Shown here in pieces: positions 1 through 10,356 of a stretch of DNA of 17,477 nucleotides. Below the pieces are notes generated by a model that ran no database searches, was not told the origin of the DNA, and saw only the letters and a list, made by a program, of their open reading frames with translations. The DNA is taken from the NCBI GenBank assembly GCA_002338715.1, contig DDIR01000130.1, positions 1,103 to 18,579 on the forward strand, written 5' to 3'. Numbering within the stretch: the stretch's first letter is position 1; every line of letters starts with the position of its first letter. The DNA comes from Phycisphaerales bacterium UBA1845 (GTDB taxonomy: Bacteria; Planctomycetota; Phycisphaerae; UBA1845). A program made the translations under genes and the position numbers.

Positions 1-3345
<3,345 letters not shown>

Positions 3346-3367
3346 GACAACAAATTTCAATCGGCGC

Positions 3368-3434
3368 GTAGGGTGGGCCGTGCCCACCGCCGTTTGAATG
3401 TCCTCTGCAACATGGTGCGCACGGCCCACCCTAC
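3368..3434. repeat. Nested palindrome, copy 1 (GGTGGGC family)
   Basis: Two 21-nt arms in inverted orientation (3368-3388 and 3414-3434, one mismatch) are separated by 25 nt. Each arm is GTAG followed by a small hairpin, GGTGGGC-CGT-GCCCACC in the left arm. The element begins 22 bp after the secA stop. Its right end CTAC is, on the minus strand, GTAG, which contains the TAG stop of the gene at 3431-3964. It therefore separates two convergent genes and could fold as a bidirectional terminator, although there is no U-run. Confidence 0.85.
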
Positions 3435-3964
3435 GAATTGGAAGCGTCGGACACGGTGGGGACTTCGATTGGTTCGCCAATCCAGTTCTCCACCTGCTCG
3501 ACGCTGAACCACTCGCCGCACTCGGAACACTTGTGCCCTTTCTGCCCCTTCACTGAATAGCCACACGTGCCGCAGATGGGATATCCGGCGTCGGCCATCC
3601 CCCGCCAGATGCCCTGGCGAATGCGGCTCCGCAGGAAGATTGTAGGTGGGAGTTCCAACATCAAGTAGTAGAATGGGGCAGCGGCGATTGCGAGGAGCAA
3701 GAGGATTTTGTGGGATTCAGCTTCGCTGGGTTTCAACCAATTGAACAAGGCAAGTAGCAACGGCTTCCCCACGTAGTAAAACCCGAACAAGATTAAGCTG
3801 TAGCAACCCAAGCCAATCGCAATTCCTAAGCTTGATCTCTTGCTCTCCTTGAGCGCATTCTGCCAAATCTTCATGCGGGTTTCTTTGTTCTCGACCAAGT
3901 CGAGTTCCTTGAAACTCTTCATATACAACTCGTGCGAAGAGGAGAAGAGGAACTTTCTGATCAC
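3431..3964 (-). CDS. Membrane protein with C-terminal zinc ribbon
   Basis: The function is unknown. The 177-residue product starts at GTG (3964), chosen because GGAG (3974-3977) lies 9 nt upstream. The N-terminal ~45 residues are charged and probably cytosolic. Two hydrophobic segments follow at about 46-75 and 87-111, joined by a short loop. The C-terminal domain holds C131-x2-C134-GYSVKG-C146-x2-C149, a treble-cysteine zinc ribbon of the same type as the N-terminal one in the protein at 11074-11865, here placed after the membrane segments. The gene lies convergent to secA and its TAG stop is donated by the palindromic element at 3368-3434. It may be a lineage-restricted family; I do not recognise a named domain beyond the ribbon. 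Confidence 0.8.
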   Translation of the reverse strand: MIRKFLFSSSHELYMKSFKELDLVENKETRMKIWQNALKESKRSSLGIAIGLGCYSLILFGFYYVGKPLLLALFNWLKPSEAESHKILLLLAIAAAPFYYLMLELPPTIFLRSRIRQGIWRGMADAGYPICGTCGYSVKGQKGHKCSECGEWFSVEQVENWIGEPIEVPTVSDASNS

Positions 3965-4041
3965 AGTTCGATACTCCGTTCATGAACGCTTTTCCGCTAC
4001 GGGGCAGCGGATTCGACTTGGTTCAACCCATACCGAAAATC

Positions 4042-4108
4042 GTAGGGTGGGCCGTGCCCACCGCCGTTTGAAGGTTTTCTGCAACTTGGTGGGCACGGCC
4101 CACCCTAC
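4042..4108. repeat. Nested palindrome, copy 2 (GGTGGGC family)
   Basis: The arms at 4042-4062 and 4088-4108 are perfect inverted repeats of 21 nt, with a 25-nt loop. The arm structure is GTAG + GGTGGGC-CGT-GCCCACC, and the total length (67 bp) equals that of copy 1. The loop shares GCCGTTTGAA and CTGCAAC with copy 1. It lies 8 bp beyond the stop codon of the SDR gene (4117-5103) and about 78 bp upstream of the start of the zinc-ribbon gene. Confidence 0.9.
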
Positions 4109-4116
4109 GGGGAGCG

Positions 4117-5103
4117 CTATATTGGTATGTTCAACAGTTGCATCTCGTGATGCAATGTTTCTTTGAAACCTTCCTGAAGCCGTCTTGGATTGAAGCCGAG
4201 TTCGCGTTTGGCTTTGCTGTTGTCGCCGAGGTAGGTTGCGCCGGCGATGACCCTCAGGGTCTCTGGGTGATAGTCTTCGGGCAGTGGGACCACCGCGCCG
4301 ACGACCCCCATGATCTTTGACATGAAGCGCAGCGTCCCCGGTGATACCCTTCGTTTTGGGGCGGGAATACCGGTGATCGATTCGGCGATTGCGAGGGCTT
4401 CTTCAAATGAATGTCGTTCGCCGGCGATGATGTACGATTCGCCCGGTTTGCCCTTATCCATCGCCAGAATATGCCCGCGGGCGGTGTCTTCGACGTGGGC
4501 CCAGCAGTATGCCGCCCCTTCGGGCACGACGGGCAGTTTCTTCTGCAAAAACTGCACGAGCGAGCGGCGGACCGAACTGTGATCGCCCGGTCCGTAGACC
4601 AATCCGGGCATCACGATGACCAGCGGCAAGCCCTTTTCGATCATCGGCTGCGCGACGTCGTAGTGGGCGAGCCACTTGGTGCGGTCGTATTCGCTGAGGT
4701 GCTTGCCGTCGAAGCGATACGACTCATCGACGAGCTGGCCATGCGTATCGGAAAACACCGCGACGGTGCTGGTGTAGACGGCTTTGGGGATTGAAAGATC
4801 GCGTACGAGTTCGAGAACGTTGCGGGTGCCTTCGACGTTGATGCGCTCGGCCACCTTGGCATCCTTCGCGCCGACTTTGTACCAAGCGGCGATATGAAAC
4901 ACACCGTCGACGCCGCGCATCGGTTCGCGCATGCTGTCGCGGTCGGTGATGTCGCCTTCTGCCAATACCGCCCCGGCGCCGGCAAGGTCGGCTGCCCGCT
5001 TGGCATCGCGCACGAGCGCGACGACTTCATGCCTATCGCCAAGCAATTGCCGAACGACACGACCGCCAATGAAACCGGTTCCGCCTGTCACGAAGTAGCG
5101 CAT
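4117..5103 (-). CDS. NAD(P)-dependent epimerase/reductase (extended SDR)
   Basis: The 328-residue product is a Rossmann-fold extended short-chain dehydrogenase. The dinucleotide-binding loop TGGTGFIGG is at residues 6-14. The catalytic YxxxK is YDRTK at 139-143, preceded by the usual TSTVAVF strand at about 111-117. PGLVYGPGD and WAHVEDTARGHILA are typical of the dihydroflavonol-4-reductase/HpnA-like branch (HpnA is the hopanoid-associated sugar epimerase). Length matches the family and the gene looks intact. The ATG start has only a weak purine-rich upstream stretch. The next gene on the same strand upstream is an aminotransferase 140 bp away, with a palindromic element between, so co-transcription is doubtful. 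The substrate cannot be told from the sequence. Confidence 0.9.
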   Translation of the reverse strand: MRYFVTGGTGFIGGRVVRQLLGDRHEVVALVRDAKRAADLAGAGAVLAEGDITDRDSMREPMRGVDGVFHIAAWYKVGAKDAKVAERINVEGTRNVLELVRDLSIPKAVYTSTVAVFSDTHGQLVDESYRFDGKHLSEYDRTKWLAHYDVAQPMIEKGLPLVIVMPGLVYGPGDHSSVRRSLVQFLQKKLPVVPEGAAYCWAHVEDTARGHILAMDKGKPGESYIIAGERHSFEEALAIAESITGIPAPKRRVSPGTLRFMSKIMGVVGAVVPLPEDYHPETLRVIAGATYLGDNSKAKRELGFNPRRLQEGFKETLHHEMQLLNIPI

Positions 5104-5132
5104 CGAATCTCATCCAAACAATTGCGTGCAGA

Positions 5133-5215
5133 GTAGGGTCCGCTGTGCGGACCGAATCATACGAATCTCAGCACACTTCACATTGCATCGCAATGGTCCG
5201 CAGAGCGGACCCTAC
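5133..5215. repeat. Nested palindrome, copy 4 (GGTCCGC family)
   Basis: The arms at 5133-5153 and 5195-5215 are inverted repeats of 21 nt with one mismatch and a 41-nt loop. Each arm has the same GTAG end as the other copies but a different hairpin: GGTCCGC-TGT-GCGGACC. Base pairing is conserved although four of the stem bases differ from copies 1-3. It lies 27 bp beyond the stop codon of the aminotransferase gene and 29 bp upstream of the SDR start. Confidence 0.85.
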
Positions 5216-5242
5216 TTATGCTACCGTTGGATGAGCGCGACG

Positions 5243-6370
5243 CTAGTGGCGCGGCAGCAATTCGACGAGTTGCTGCACTTCGTCTTCGGTGGTGTAGAAA
5301 TGGGGCGAGGATCGAAGGCGGCCACTGCGGTGGGCGATGACCAATCGATGCTCATTTTGCAGGTGTTTTTGAATCTTGCCGAGATTCTGGAAATCCGACG
5401 TGAACGCGATGATCCCGCTGGTCTCGCCGCGCCCTCGGGGGCTGACGATGTGGTAGCCCTTGGCTTGCGCACCTTCGGCGATGATGTGCGTCAGGTGCGA
5501 CAGGCGCGACGCGATCGCCTCGATGCCGATTTCCGAAAGCAATTCAAGCGCAGCTCCCAGCGCGTAGATCCCCATCAGGTTGTATGAACCGCTGTCGTAG
5601 CGCTTCGCCGAATCCTGAAACTCGAACTTGGCATGATCAAAGTCGAGCGGATTCTTCATCGACAACCAGCCGACGCATGACGGCTTGAGGAATCCCTGCA
5701 CTTCTTTGCGCACGTAGAAAATCCCCAGACCTTCGGGCCCGCACATCCACTTGTGACCGTCAGCCGCCAGAAAATCGATCTTCATCGAGCGCACGTCAAT
5801 CGGAACTGCGCCGACGGCTTGGATCGCATCGACACAGAGCAAAACGCCCTTCGACTGGCAGTATTCACCGAGTGCCGCAAGGTCCACGCGAAATCCGCTC
5901 GCGTACTGGACGGCTGATATCGCCACGAGTCGCGTGCGGCTATTGATCGCGGAAAGAATGCTCTCGATCGGAATCGCCCCGTCCTCTTCGAGCACCATCT
6001 GCACGCTGACGCCGCGGCTCCGTAGCGCCTGCCAGCAGAACACGTTCGAGGGAAACTCGACGTTGGTGGTGACGATGTTGTCACCGGTCTGCCAGTTGAT
6101 GCCGTTGGCCACCAGATTCAGCCCTTCGCTGGTGTTCTTGATGAAGCTGATTTCGTCGGGGTTGGCGTTGATGAACTTCGCCGAGATGCGGCGGACCTCT
6201 TCGGCATGCTTAAAGAACCCGCCCTCGAGGTACGCCGAGTCGCGCGACTGGGCGAGAAAGTTCTGCGCAGCATCGACCGAACGACGACACATCGGTGCGA
6301 CGGCTGCGTGGTTCTGAAAATTGTAATTCCGCGTGATCGGAAATTCGTCGCGGAGTGCGTCCCAATCCAT
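5243..6370 (-). CDS. Class V aminotransferase (PLP-dependent)
   Basis: This is a fold-type I PLP enzyme of the cysteine desulfurase / isopenicillin-N epimerase-like class V group. I chose the ATG at 6370 (375 residues, MDWDALRDEFP) because GGGGGA (6380-6385) lies 9 nt upstream; the open frame extends to a TTG at 6403 without such support. N-terminal NHAAVAPM resembles the substrate-binding loop of the family. VDAIQAVGAVPIDV carries the PLP-pyridine aspartate, and ADGHKWMCGPEGLG carries the Schiff-base lysine (K207). RYDSGSYN near the C-terminal third matches the family's R-x-E/D-x-G-T/S motif. I see no conserved cysteine loop of the SufS/IscS type, so a desulfurase role is not supported. A TATACT at 6395-6400 (minus strand) may be its -10 box. 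Substrate unknown. Confidence 0.9.
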   Translation of the reverse strand: MDWDALRDEFPITRNYNFQNHAAVAPMCRRSVDAAQNFLAQSRDSAYLEGGFFKHAEEVRRISAKFINANPDEISFIKNTSEGLNLVANGINWQTGDNIVTTNVEFPSNVFCWQALRSRGVSVQMVLEEDGAIPIESILSAINSRTRLVAISAVQYASGFRVDLAALGEYCQSKGVLLCVDAIQAVGAVPIDVRSMKIDFLAADGHKWMCGPEGLGIFYVRKEVQGFLKPSCVGWLSMKNPLDFDHAKFEFQDSAKRYDSGSYNLMGIYALGAALELLSEIGIEAIASRLSHLTHIIAEGAQAKGYHIVSPRGRGETSGIIAFTSDFQNLGKIQKHLQNEHRLVIAHRSGRLRSSPHFYTTEDEVQQLVELLPRH

Positions 6371-6637
6371 GTCTGTGTATCCCCCAGAATCGGAAGTATA
6401 CAATTGGCAATTTCAAACCGCCCAATCGCCCCATAAAGATCATAGGCCGGCTTGTCGGGCTTGTTTGGGCAAATCACCGGATTCACCATAAGCCCGGGCG
6501 ACGCTTCTCGCCAGTAGACTTTATCGGTCGCCAAGTCGTCTTTCCACCGTGGATCGGTCAGATCATGTGAATCCCTTCTGGCGTCGCCCTTGGTATTGGC
6601 CCGTGGGGCTATTGACTCTTTTCGGGACTAAACGACG

Positions 6638-8338
6638 ATGTGCGCGATGAAGCAGAAATCAGAGTACAACAAGAAAGTCCTGAAGCAGTTCGTCCCGGTC
6701 ATCTACACGGACGAGCACTTCATTGCCGTGGCCAAACCGCCCCGCATCGATCTTGAGTCGACCGCGTGGCGCCATGGTCCGCGGTTCATCGAATTGATCG
6801 AAGAGTCGCTGGCCAACAAATCCGGGCGATCCAACCCCGATTCAGAAGAACCGCTCGTTCCGCTCATCTTGCCCGAACGGTATGCCACCGGCGTGGCGCT
6901 GTTTGCCCGATCGGAAGAGGCGCAGCGTCGTTTTTCCGGGATGGCCCGCACCGGGAAGCTTCGCTTCTCGCACGTCGCTGTTGCCACCGGCAAACCGCCC
7001 CGTGCCCGCATCGCCTTAAAACCCAACCGCGCAACCGTCAAGAAGAAGACGGAGAAACCGCTCCAGCAGGCGGCTAAGATCGAGATGCTCGACTCCATCA
7101 AGGACCGACACGTCGCCCGCTGCAACACCGGTGCCGCCTCCTTCGAACAGCTTCGCAAGGCGTTTCGGCTGGCCGGTCTTGCGATCGAGGGCGATGAGTT
7201 CATCTCGGCGAAGAAAGCCGCGAAACCCAAGCAGTTGCAACCCCGCCCCATGGTTCACCTGGAGCAGCTGACCTTCCCCCATCCGTTCGAAAAGAACCGC
7301 GAGTTGAATCTGCGGGCTGCGATTCCGGGCCCGTTTCTCGAACTCGTGCGAACGGGAAGCCATCGCGACGTGCATTTGAATTCGGCGCTTTCCATTCGCC
7401 TGTCCATCCTGCTCGACAAGGGGACGGATTGCATGCGATTGTTCTGCGGCAAATTTGAAGGCATCAGCGGGCTCATCGTCGATCGCTACAACGATGCCAT
7501 CGTGCTGGAAGCGCAGCAGGGTAAGTTTCAGGGCGGCGACCAGGAACTCGGTGAAATCGCCGACTGGTACGCTGCACAGTTGAAAGCGAAAGCCGTCTAC
7601 CAAATGTGGACCGCACGTGCGGGTGAAGGCGGCGTCGGAAAGGATCGCCCCGTCGAGTTGATCCGCGGCGAGGGGGCCGACGAAGTGACGGTGTTGTCGA
7701 AAGGGACGAAGTACATCGTCAAACCGGGCCAGGGTTTGTCGAGCGGACTGTTCCTCGATCACCGCGACAACCGCGCGTACATCGCCCAGCTCGCACAGAA
7801 CAAAACCCTGCTGAACCTGTTCTGCTATACGTGCGGTTTCAGCGTTGCGGCCGCCCGTGAAGGTGCGAAGACGACCAACGTTGACCTGTCGGTGGCGAGT
7901 CTTGAATGGGGCAAGCGCAATTTTGAAGCCAATGGCCTCAGCCTCGACGACCACGTATTCATCAAGAGCGATACCTTCGACTATTTCAAACGCGCGACGC
8001 GTCAGGAAAAACTGTTCGACGTCATCGTCATCGATCCGCCAAGCTTCGCACGCACGAAAAAACCCAAGCGCACCTTCGAAGTCAAAAAGAACATGGTGGA
8101 CCTGATCGTTGGGGCCATGCCGCTTCTGAAACGCGGTGGGCACATGCTGCTCGCCACCAACCATCGACAGCTTCCGCTCGCCTGGCTGATGGAGCAGGTC
8201 GACGACGCGTGCGACCGATTCGCCTCGAAGAACAAACGCACCCCGCGCGGGTATCAGATCATCTCCAAACCCAAACTACCGGTCGATTTCGCACCGGACC
8301 GCGCACTCCAAAAAACCATCGTCGTCAGATTCGACTAG
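6638..8338 (+). CDS. RluA-like domain fused to RlmI-like rRNA methyltransferase
   Basis: The 566-residue product has two parts. Residues about 18-235 have the RluA pseudouridine synthase layout: VIYTDEHFIAVAKPP, then LPERYATGVALFARSEEA, and finally PRPMVHLEQLTFPHPFE...AAIPGPF. In the motif HRLDxxTSG the catalytic Asp is replaced: the aligned stretch reads ILPERYATG, with E80 in its place, so pseudouridylation is doubtful. Residues about 240-566 resemble RlmI/RlmK class I SAM methyltransferases: GISGLIVDRYND, GLSSGLFLDHRDNR (about 366-379), SAM motif I LLNLFCYTCGFS (391-402) and DPPSF (466-470). The likely substrate is 23S rRNA, by analogy. It is divergent from the aminotransferase gene. The TAG stop abuts a palindromic element that also ends the convergent GNAT gene. 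The start at 6638 has only a weak GGGA; ATG 6647 is an alternative. Confidence 0.85.
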   Translation: MCAMKQKSEYNKKVLKQFVPVIYTDEHFIAVAKPPRIDLESTAWRHGPRFIELIEESLANKSGRSNPDSEEPLVPLILPERYATGVALFARSEEAQRRFSGMARTGKLRFSHVAVATGKPPRARIALKPNRATVKKKTEKPLQQAAKIEMLDSIKDRHVARCNTGAASFEQLRKAFRLAGLAIEGDEFISAKKAAKPKQLQPRPMVHLEQLTFPHPFEKNRELNLRAAIPGPFLELVRTGSHRDVHLNSALSIRLSILLDKGTDCMRLFCGKFEGISGLIVDRYNDAIVLEAQQGKFQGGDQELGEIADWYAAQLKAKAVYQMWTARAGEGGVGKDRPVELIRGEGADEVTVLSKGTKYIVKPGQGLSSGLFLDHRDNRAYIAQLAQNKTLLNLFCYTCGFSVAAAREGAKTTNVDLSVASLEWGKRNFEANGLSLDDHVFIKSDTFDYFKRATRQEKLFDVIVIDPPSFARTKKPKRTFEVKKNMVDLIVGAMPLLKRGGHMLLATNHRQLPLAWLMEQVDDACDRFASKNKRTPRGYQIISKPKLPVDFAPDRALQKTIVVRFD

Positions 8339-8402
8339 TAGGGTGGGCCGTGCCCTCCATGTCGTAAAACGTTCAAACGGCGGTGGGCACGGCCCACCCT
8401 AC
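8338..8402. repeat. Nested palindrome, copy 3 (GGTGGGC family, reversed)
   Basis: The arms are at 8338-8358 and 8382-8402, with a 23-nt loop. The right arm is identical to that of copy 2, while the left arm has one change (CCCTCC for CCCACC). The loop, read on the minus strand, contains GCCGTTTGAA, so this copy is inverted relative to copies 1 and 2. It sits exactly between convergent genes: its first G is the last base of the methyltransferase TAG stop, and its right end supplies the TAG stop of the GNAT gene. Confidence 0.9.
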
Positions 8403-8881
8403 CCGCGATCGTCCGCAGCACTTGGCCAAACGATTTCGTAGAGATTGTATCCCGCGTCGACCATCCCCAGCGATTGATACGTCGCCAGCGCCGGTTCGTT
8501 TTCGCGTTCGACGTACAACCGCAAACCGCACACACCCGCTGTGTTTCTCGCTTCATCGCGAAGGTGTTCGTAAAGCCGTCGATAAACGCCCTTGCGCCGA
8601 AAGTCCTTGGCTACGTACACGCTTTGAATCCACCAGAACCACCCGTCGCGCCAATCGCTCCACTCCTGCGTCACCATCAACTGCCCCACCACGCGCCCGT
8701 CACACTCCGCAACGAGGTAACGTCCGCGCAACGGGTCTTCCAGCGCCCGCTGCACACCGCGCGTGAGCACGGCTTCATCAAGCCGCTTGCCCTCCGACTC
8801 GATGGCCATCATGCTGTTGCCTTCAACGATCGCACGAAGATCGGACGCCGCAGCGCTGCGGACAATGATTGACGATTTCAC
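8399..8881 (-). CDS. GNAT-family N-acetyltransferase
   Basis: The 160-residue product is a complete GNAT domain that would transfer an acetyl group from acetyl-CoA to an amine. I chose the GTG at 8881 because AAAGGA (8887-8892) lies 5 nt upstream and the domain starts at once (IIVRSAAASDL). The frame is open further to 9058, but that extension has no family similarity and would cross the msrP promoter region. Motif A with the CoA-binding loop is QSVYVAKDFRRKGVYRRL (about residues 86-103), and motif B is LRLYVERENEPALATYQSLGM. WxWWIQSVYV is the usual strand before the loop. The TAG stop is formed by the end of the palindrome at 8338-8402. Substrate unknown. Confidence 0.9.
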   Translation of the reverse strand: MKSSIIVRSAAASDLRAIVEGNSMMAIESEGKRLDEAVLTRGVQRALEDPLRGRYLVAECDGRVVGQLMVTQEWSDWRDGWFWWIQSVYVAKDFRRKGVYRRLYEHLRDEARNTAGVCGLRLYVERENEPALATYQSLGMVDAGYNLYEIVWPSAADDRG

Positions 8882-9104
8882 ATGAATCCTTTCACAAATG
8901 GGTGTCAGGAACGGGCTGATCGACCGAAGGATAACGGGAAGTGACGATTGGGCCCAGCTTGGGTCGAAAACGTGATGGGACTGCAATACATGAATGGGCC
9001 GCGCGAATACAGACTCTTGTGATGCGCCTGCGGGTAGAACTGCCCGCGCGCCGATCACGTATCATAAGAATGTTTGAATGCATCAAGGCAATGGAGTGAA
9101 AACG

Positions 9105-10124
9105 ATGGCCGCCAAACGCCGCAGCAGAATCTGGGATGTCGATCGCAACGACGCCACGCCCGAATCGATCTTTCTGAACCGTCGCCGATTCCTGCGGTCG
9201 ATCGGGGCCATCGGTGGTGCGGTGGCGTTTGGTGGTATTGCCTGCAAACCAGAAAGCATGGAAGCCGGCGCTGCGGACGCGACACCGAGCCCCGGTTCGG
9301 CGACTGCGGCGTTTCCCAAACAGATCGTGATCCCCAGCACACCAACGTCGGATCTCTATCCCGCGAAACGCAATGAGACATTCAAACTCGATCGCCCCAT
9401 CACCGACGAGGTGGTCGCGGCGACGCACAACAACTTTTATGAATTCACGACCGACAAAGGGCGCGTGTGGGAGTTGGTGTCGAGTTTGAAGATTCGGCCT
9501 TGGACGGTTGAAGTCGGCGGGCTCGTCAAGAATCCGAAGCGCTACGACGTCGACGATCTCATCCGCAAGATGCCGCTCGAAGAACGCCTCTACCGTCATC
9601 GCTGCGTTGAAACGTGGGCGATGGCTGTGCCGTGGACGGGCTTTCCGCTGCGCGAACTGATCAAACTCGTCGAGCCGAAATCAAACGCGAAGTACATCCG
9701 CTTCACCTCGTTCAATCGCCCGAAAGAAGTTCCGACGCAGGGCATGAGCACGTACAGTTGGCCCTATTACGAAGGGCTGAACATGGATGAAGCCAACAAC
9801 GAACTGGCCATGATGGTGACCGGAATCTACGGTCACGAATTACCAACGCAACATGGCGCGCCGATTCGCCTCGTCGTCCCGTGGAAGTACGGATTCAAAA
9901 GCATCAAGTCGATCGAACGGATCGAGTTCGTCGAAGAGGAGCCGGGCACGTTCTGGCACGACCTTCAGCCGCTTGAGTACTCGTTTCACGCCAACGTCGA
10001 ACCGAATGTCCCCCATCCGCGCTGGTCGCAGGCGCGCGAATGGCTCATCCCCGACCGCGGCGACTCAAGACCCACGCAGCTCTACAACGGTTACCAGGAC
10101 CAAGTCGCAAAACTCTACGGCTAA
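9105..10124 (+). CDS. msrP: MsrP-like molybdopterin protein-methionine-sulfoxide reductase
   Basis: The 339-residue product matches the catalytic subunit MsrP (YedY), which repairs oxidised methionines in envelope proteins with a Mo-molybdopterin cofactor. I chose ATG 9105 because GGAG (9093-9096) lies 8 nt upstream; ATG 9078 is in frame but lacks this. A twin-arginine signal is present: NRRRFL at 25-30, then a hydrophobic stretch to C47. The stretch GGIAC is a poor lipobox, so lipidation at C47 is possible but not clear. The Mo-binding cysteine is C167 in YRHRCVETWAMAVPW, and PWKYGFKSIKSI is typical of the family. The usual partner, the haem membrane protein MsrQ, is not adjacent: downstream lies a palindromic element and then elbB. 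Divergent from the GNAT gene. Confidence 0.93.
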   Translation: MAAKRRSRIWDVDRNDATPESIFLNRRRFLRSIGAIGGAVAFGGIACKPESMEAGAADATPSPGSATAAFPKQIVIPSTPTSDLYPAKRNETFKLDRPITDEVVAATHNNFYEFTTDKGRVWELVSSLKIRPWTVEVGGLVKNPKRYDVDDLIRKMPLEERLYRHRCVETWAMAVPWTGFPLRELIKLVEPKSNAKYIRFTSFNRPKEVPTQGMSTYSWPYYEGLNMDEANNELAMMVTGIYGHELPTQHGAPIRLVVPWKYGFKSIKSIERIEFVEEEPGTFWHDLQPLEYSFHANVEPNVPHPRWSQAREWLIPDRGDSRPTQLYNGYQDQVAKLYG

Positions 10125-10145
10125 ACGGTAAACCATGCGGCCAAT

Positions 10146-10217
10146 GTAGGGTGCGGCTTGCCGCACCTGCTAAACCACCTCACATACCATTAACAGGTGC
10201 GGTAAACCGCACCCTAC
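10146..10217. repeat. Nested palindrome, copy 5 (GGTGCGG family)
   Basis: The arms are at 10146-10169 and 10194-10217, with a 24-nt loop. The left arm is GTAG + GGTGCGGC-TT-GCCGCACC. The right arm, read in the same sense, has T and A where the left has C and G, so both changes keep the internal hairpin paired. The element starts 21 bp after the msrP stop codon and has the same GTAG end as the other four copies. Confidence 0.85.
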
Positions 10218-10235
10218 AAATCGACAAACCTGTGC

Positions 10236-10254
10236 CACTGCTCTGTGAGCAGTG
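10236..10254. promoter_or_regulatory. Perfect inverted repeat upstream of elbB
   Basis: CACTGCTC-TGT-GAGCAGTG is a perfect 8-bp inverted repeat with a 3-nt centre. It lies about 20 bp upstream of a possible -35 box for elbB. It could be an operator or just a second small hairpin next to palindrome copy 5. No regulator is identified. Confidence 0.4.
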
Positions 10255-10272
10255 CGAATCCCCAACCACCAT

Positions 10273-10302
10273 TTGGCACAACCAACCGAAGCGCTGTATC
10301 CT
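10273..10302 (+). promoter_or_regulatory. Possible sigma-70-type promoter of elbB
   Basis: TTGGCA (10273-10278) and TATCCT (10297-10302) are separated by 18 nt. The predicted start point would be near 10309, about 48 nt before the elbB ATG. Found by eye only. Confidence 0.45.
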
Positions 10303-10356
10303 TAAACCAGACGCACAACTTCAACCAACCTCACCACCAAACGGGGAGCGATCATC

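Noticed and set aside
3977..3988. 12-bp palindrome CGTTCATGAACG near the start of the zinc-ribbon gene
   Set aside because: Partly within the ribosome binding region, single copy and short enough to be chance; resembles no operator I can name.
6118..6534. Minus-strand frame covering the gap between the aminotransferase and methyltransferase genes
   Set aside because: Its first ~50 residues look protein-like in composition, but it then runs out of frame through the aminotransferase gene; no ribosome binding site was seen.
7016..8164. 382-residue minus-strand frame inside the methyltransferase gene
   Set aside because: Antisense shadow; the plus strand encodes recognisable motifs over the same stretch.
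8882..9058. N-terminal extension of the GNAT protein
   Set aside because: Not similar to the family and crosses the region upstream of msrP; a GTG with AAAGGA upstream lies exactly at the domain start.
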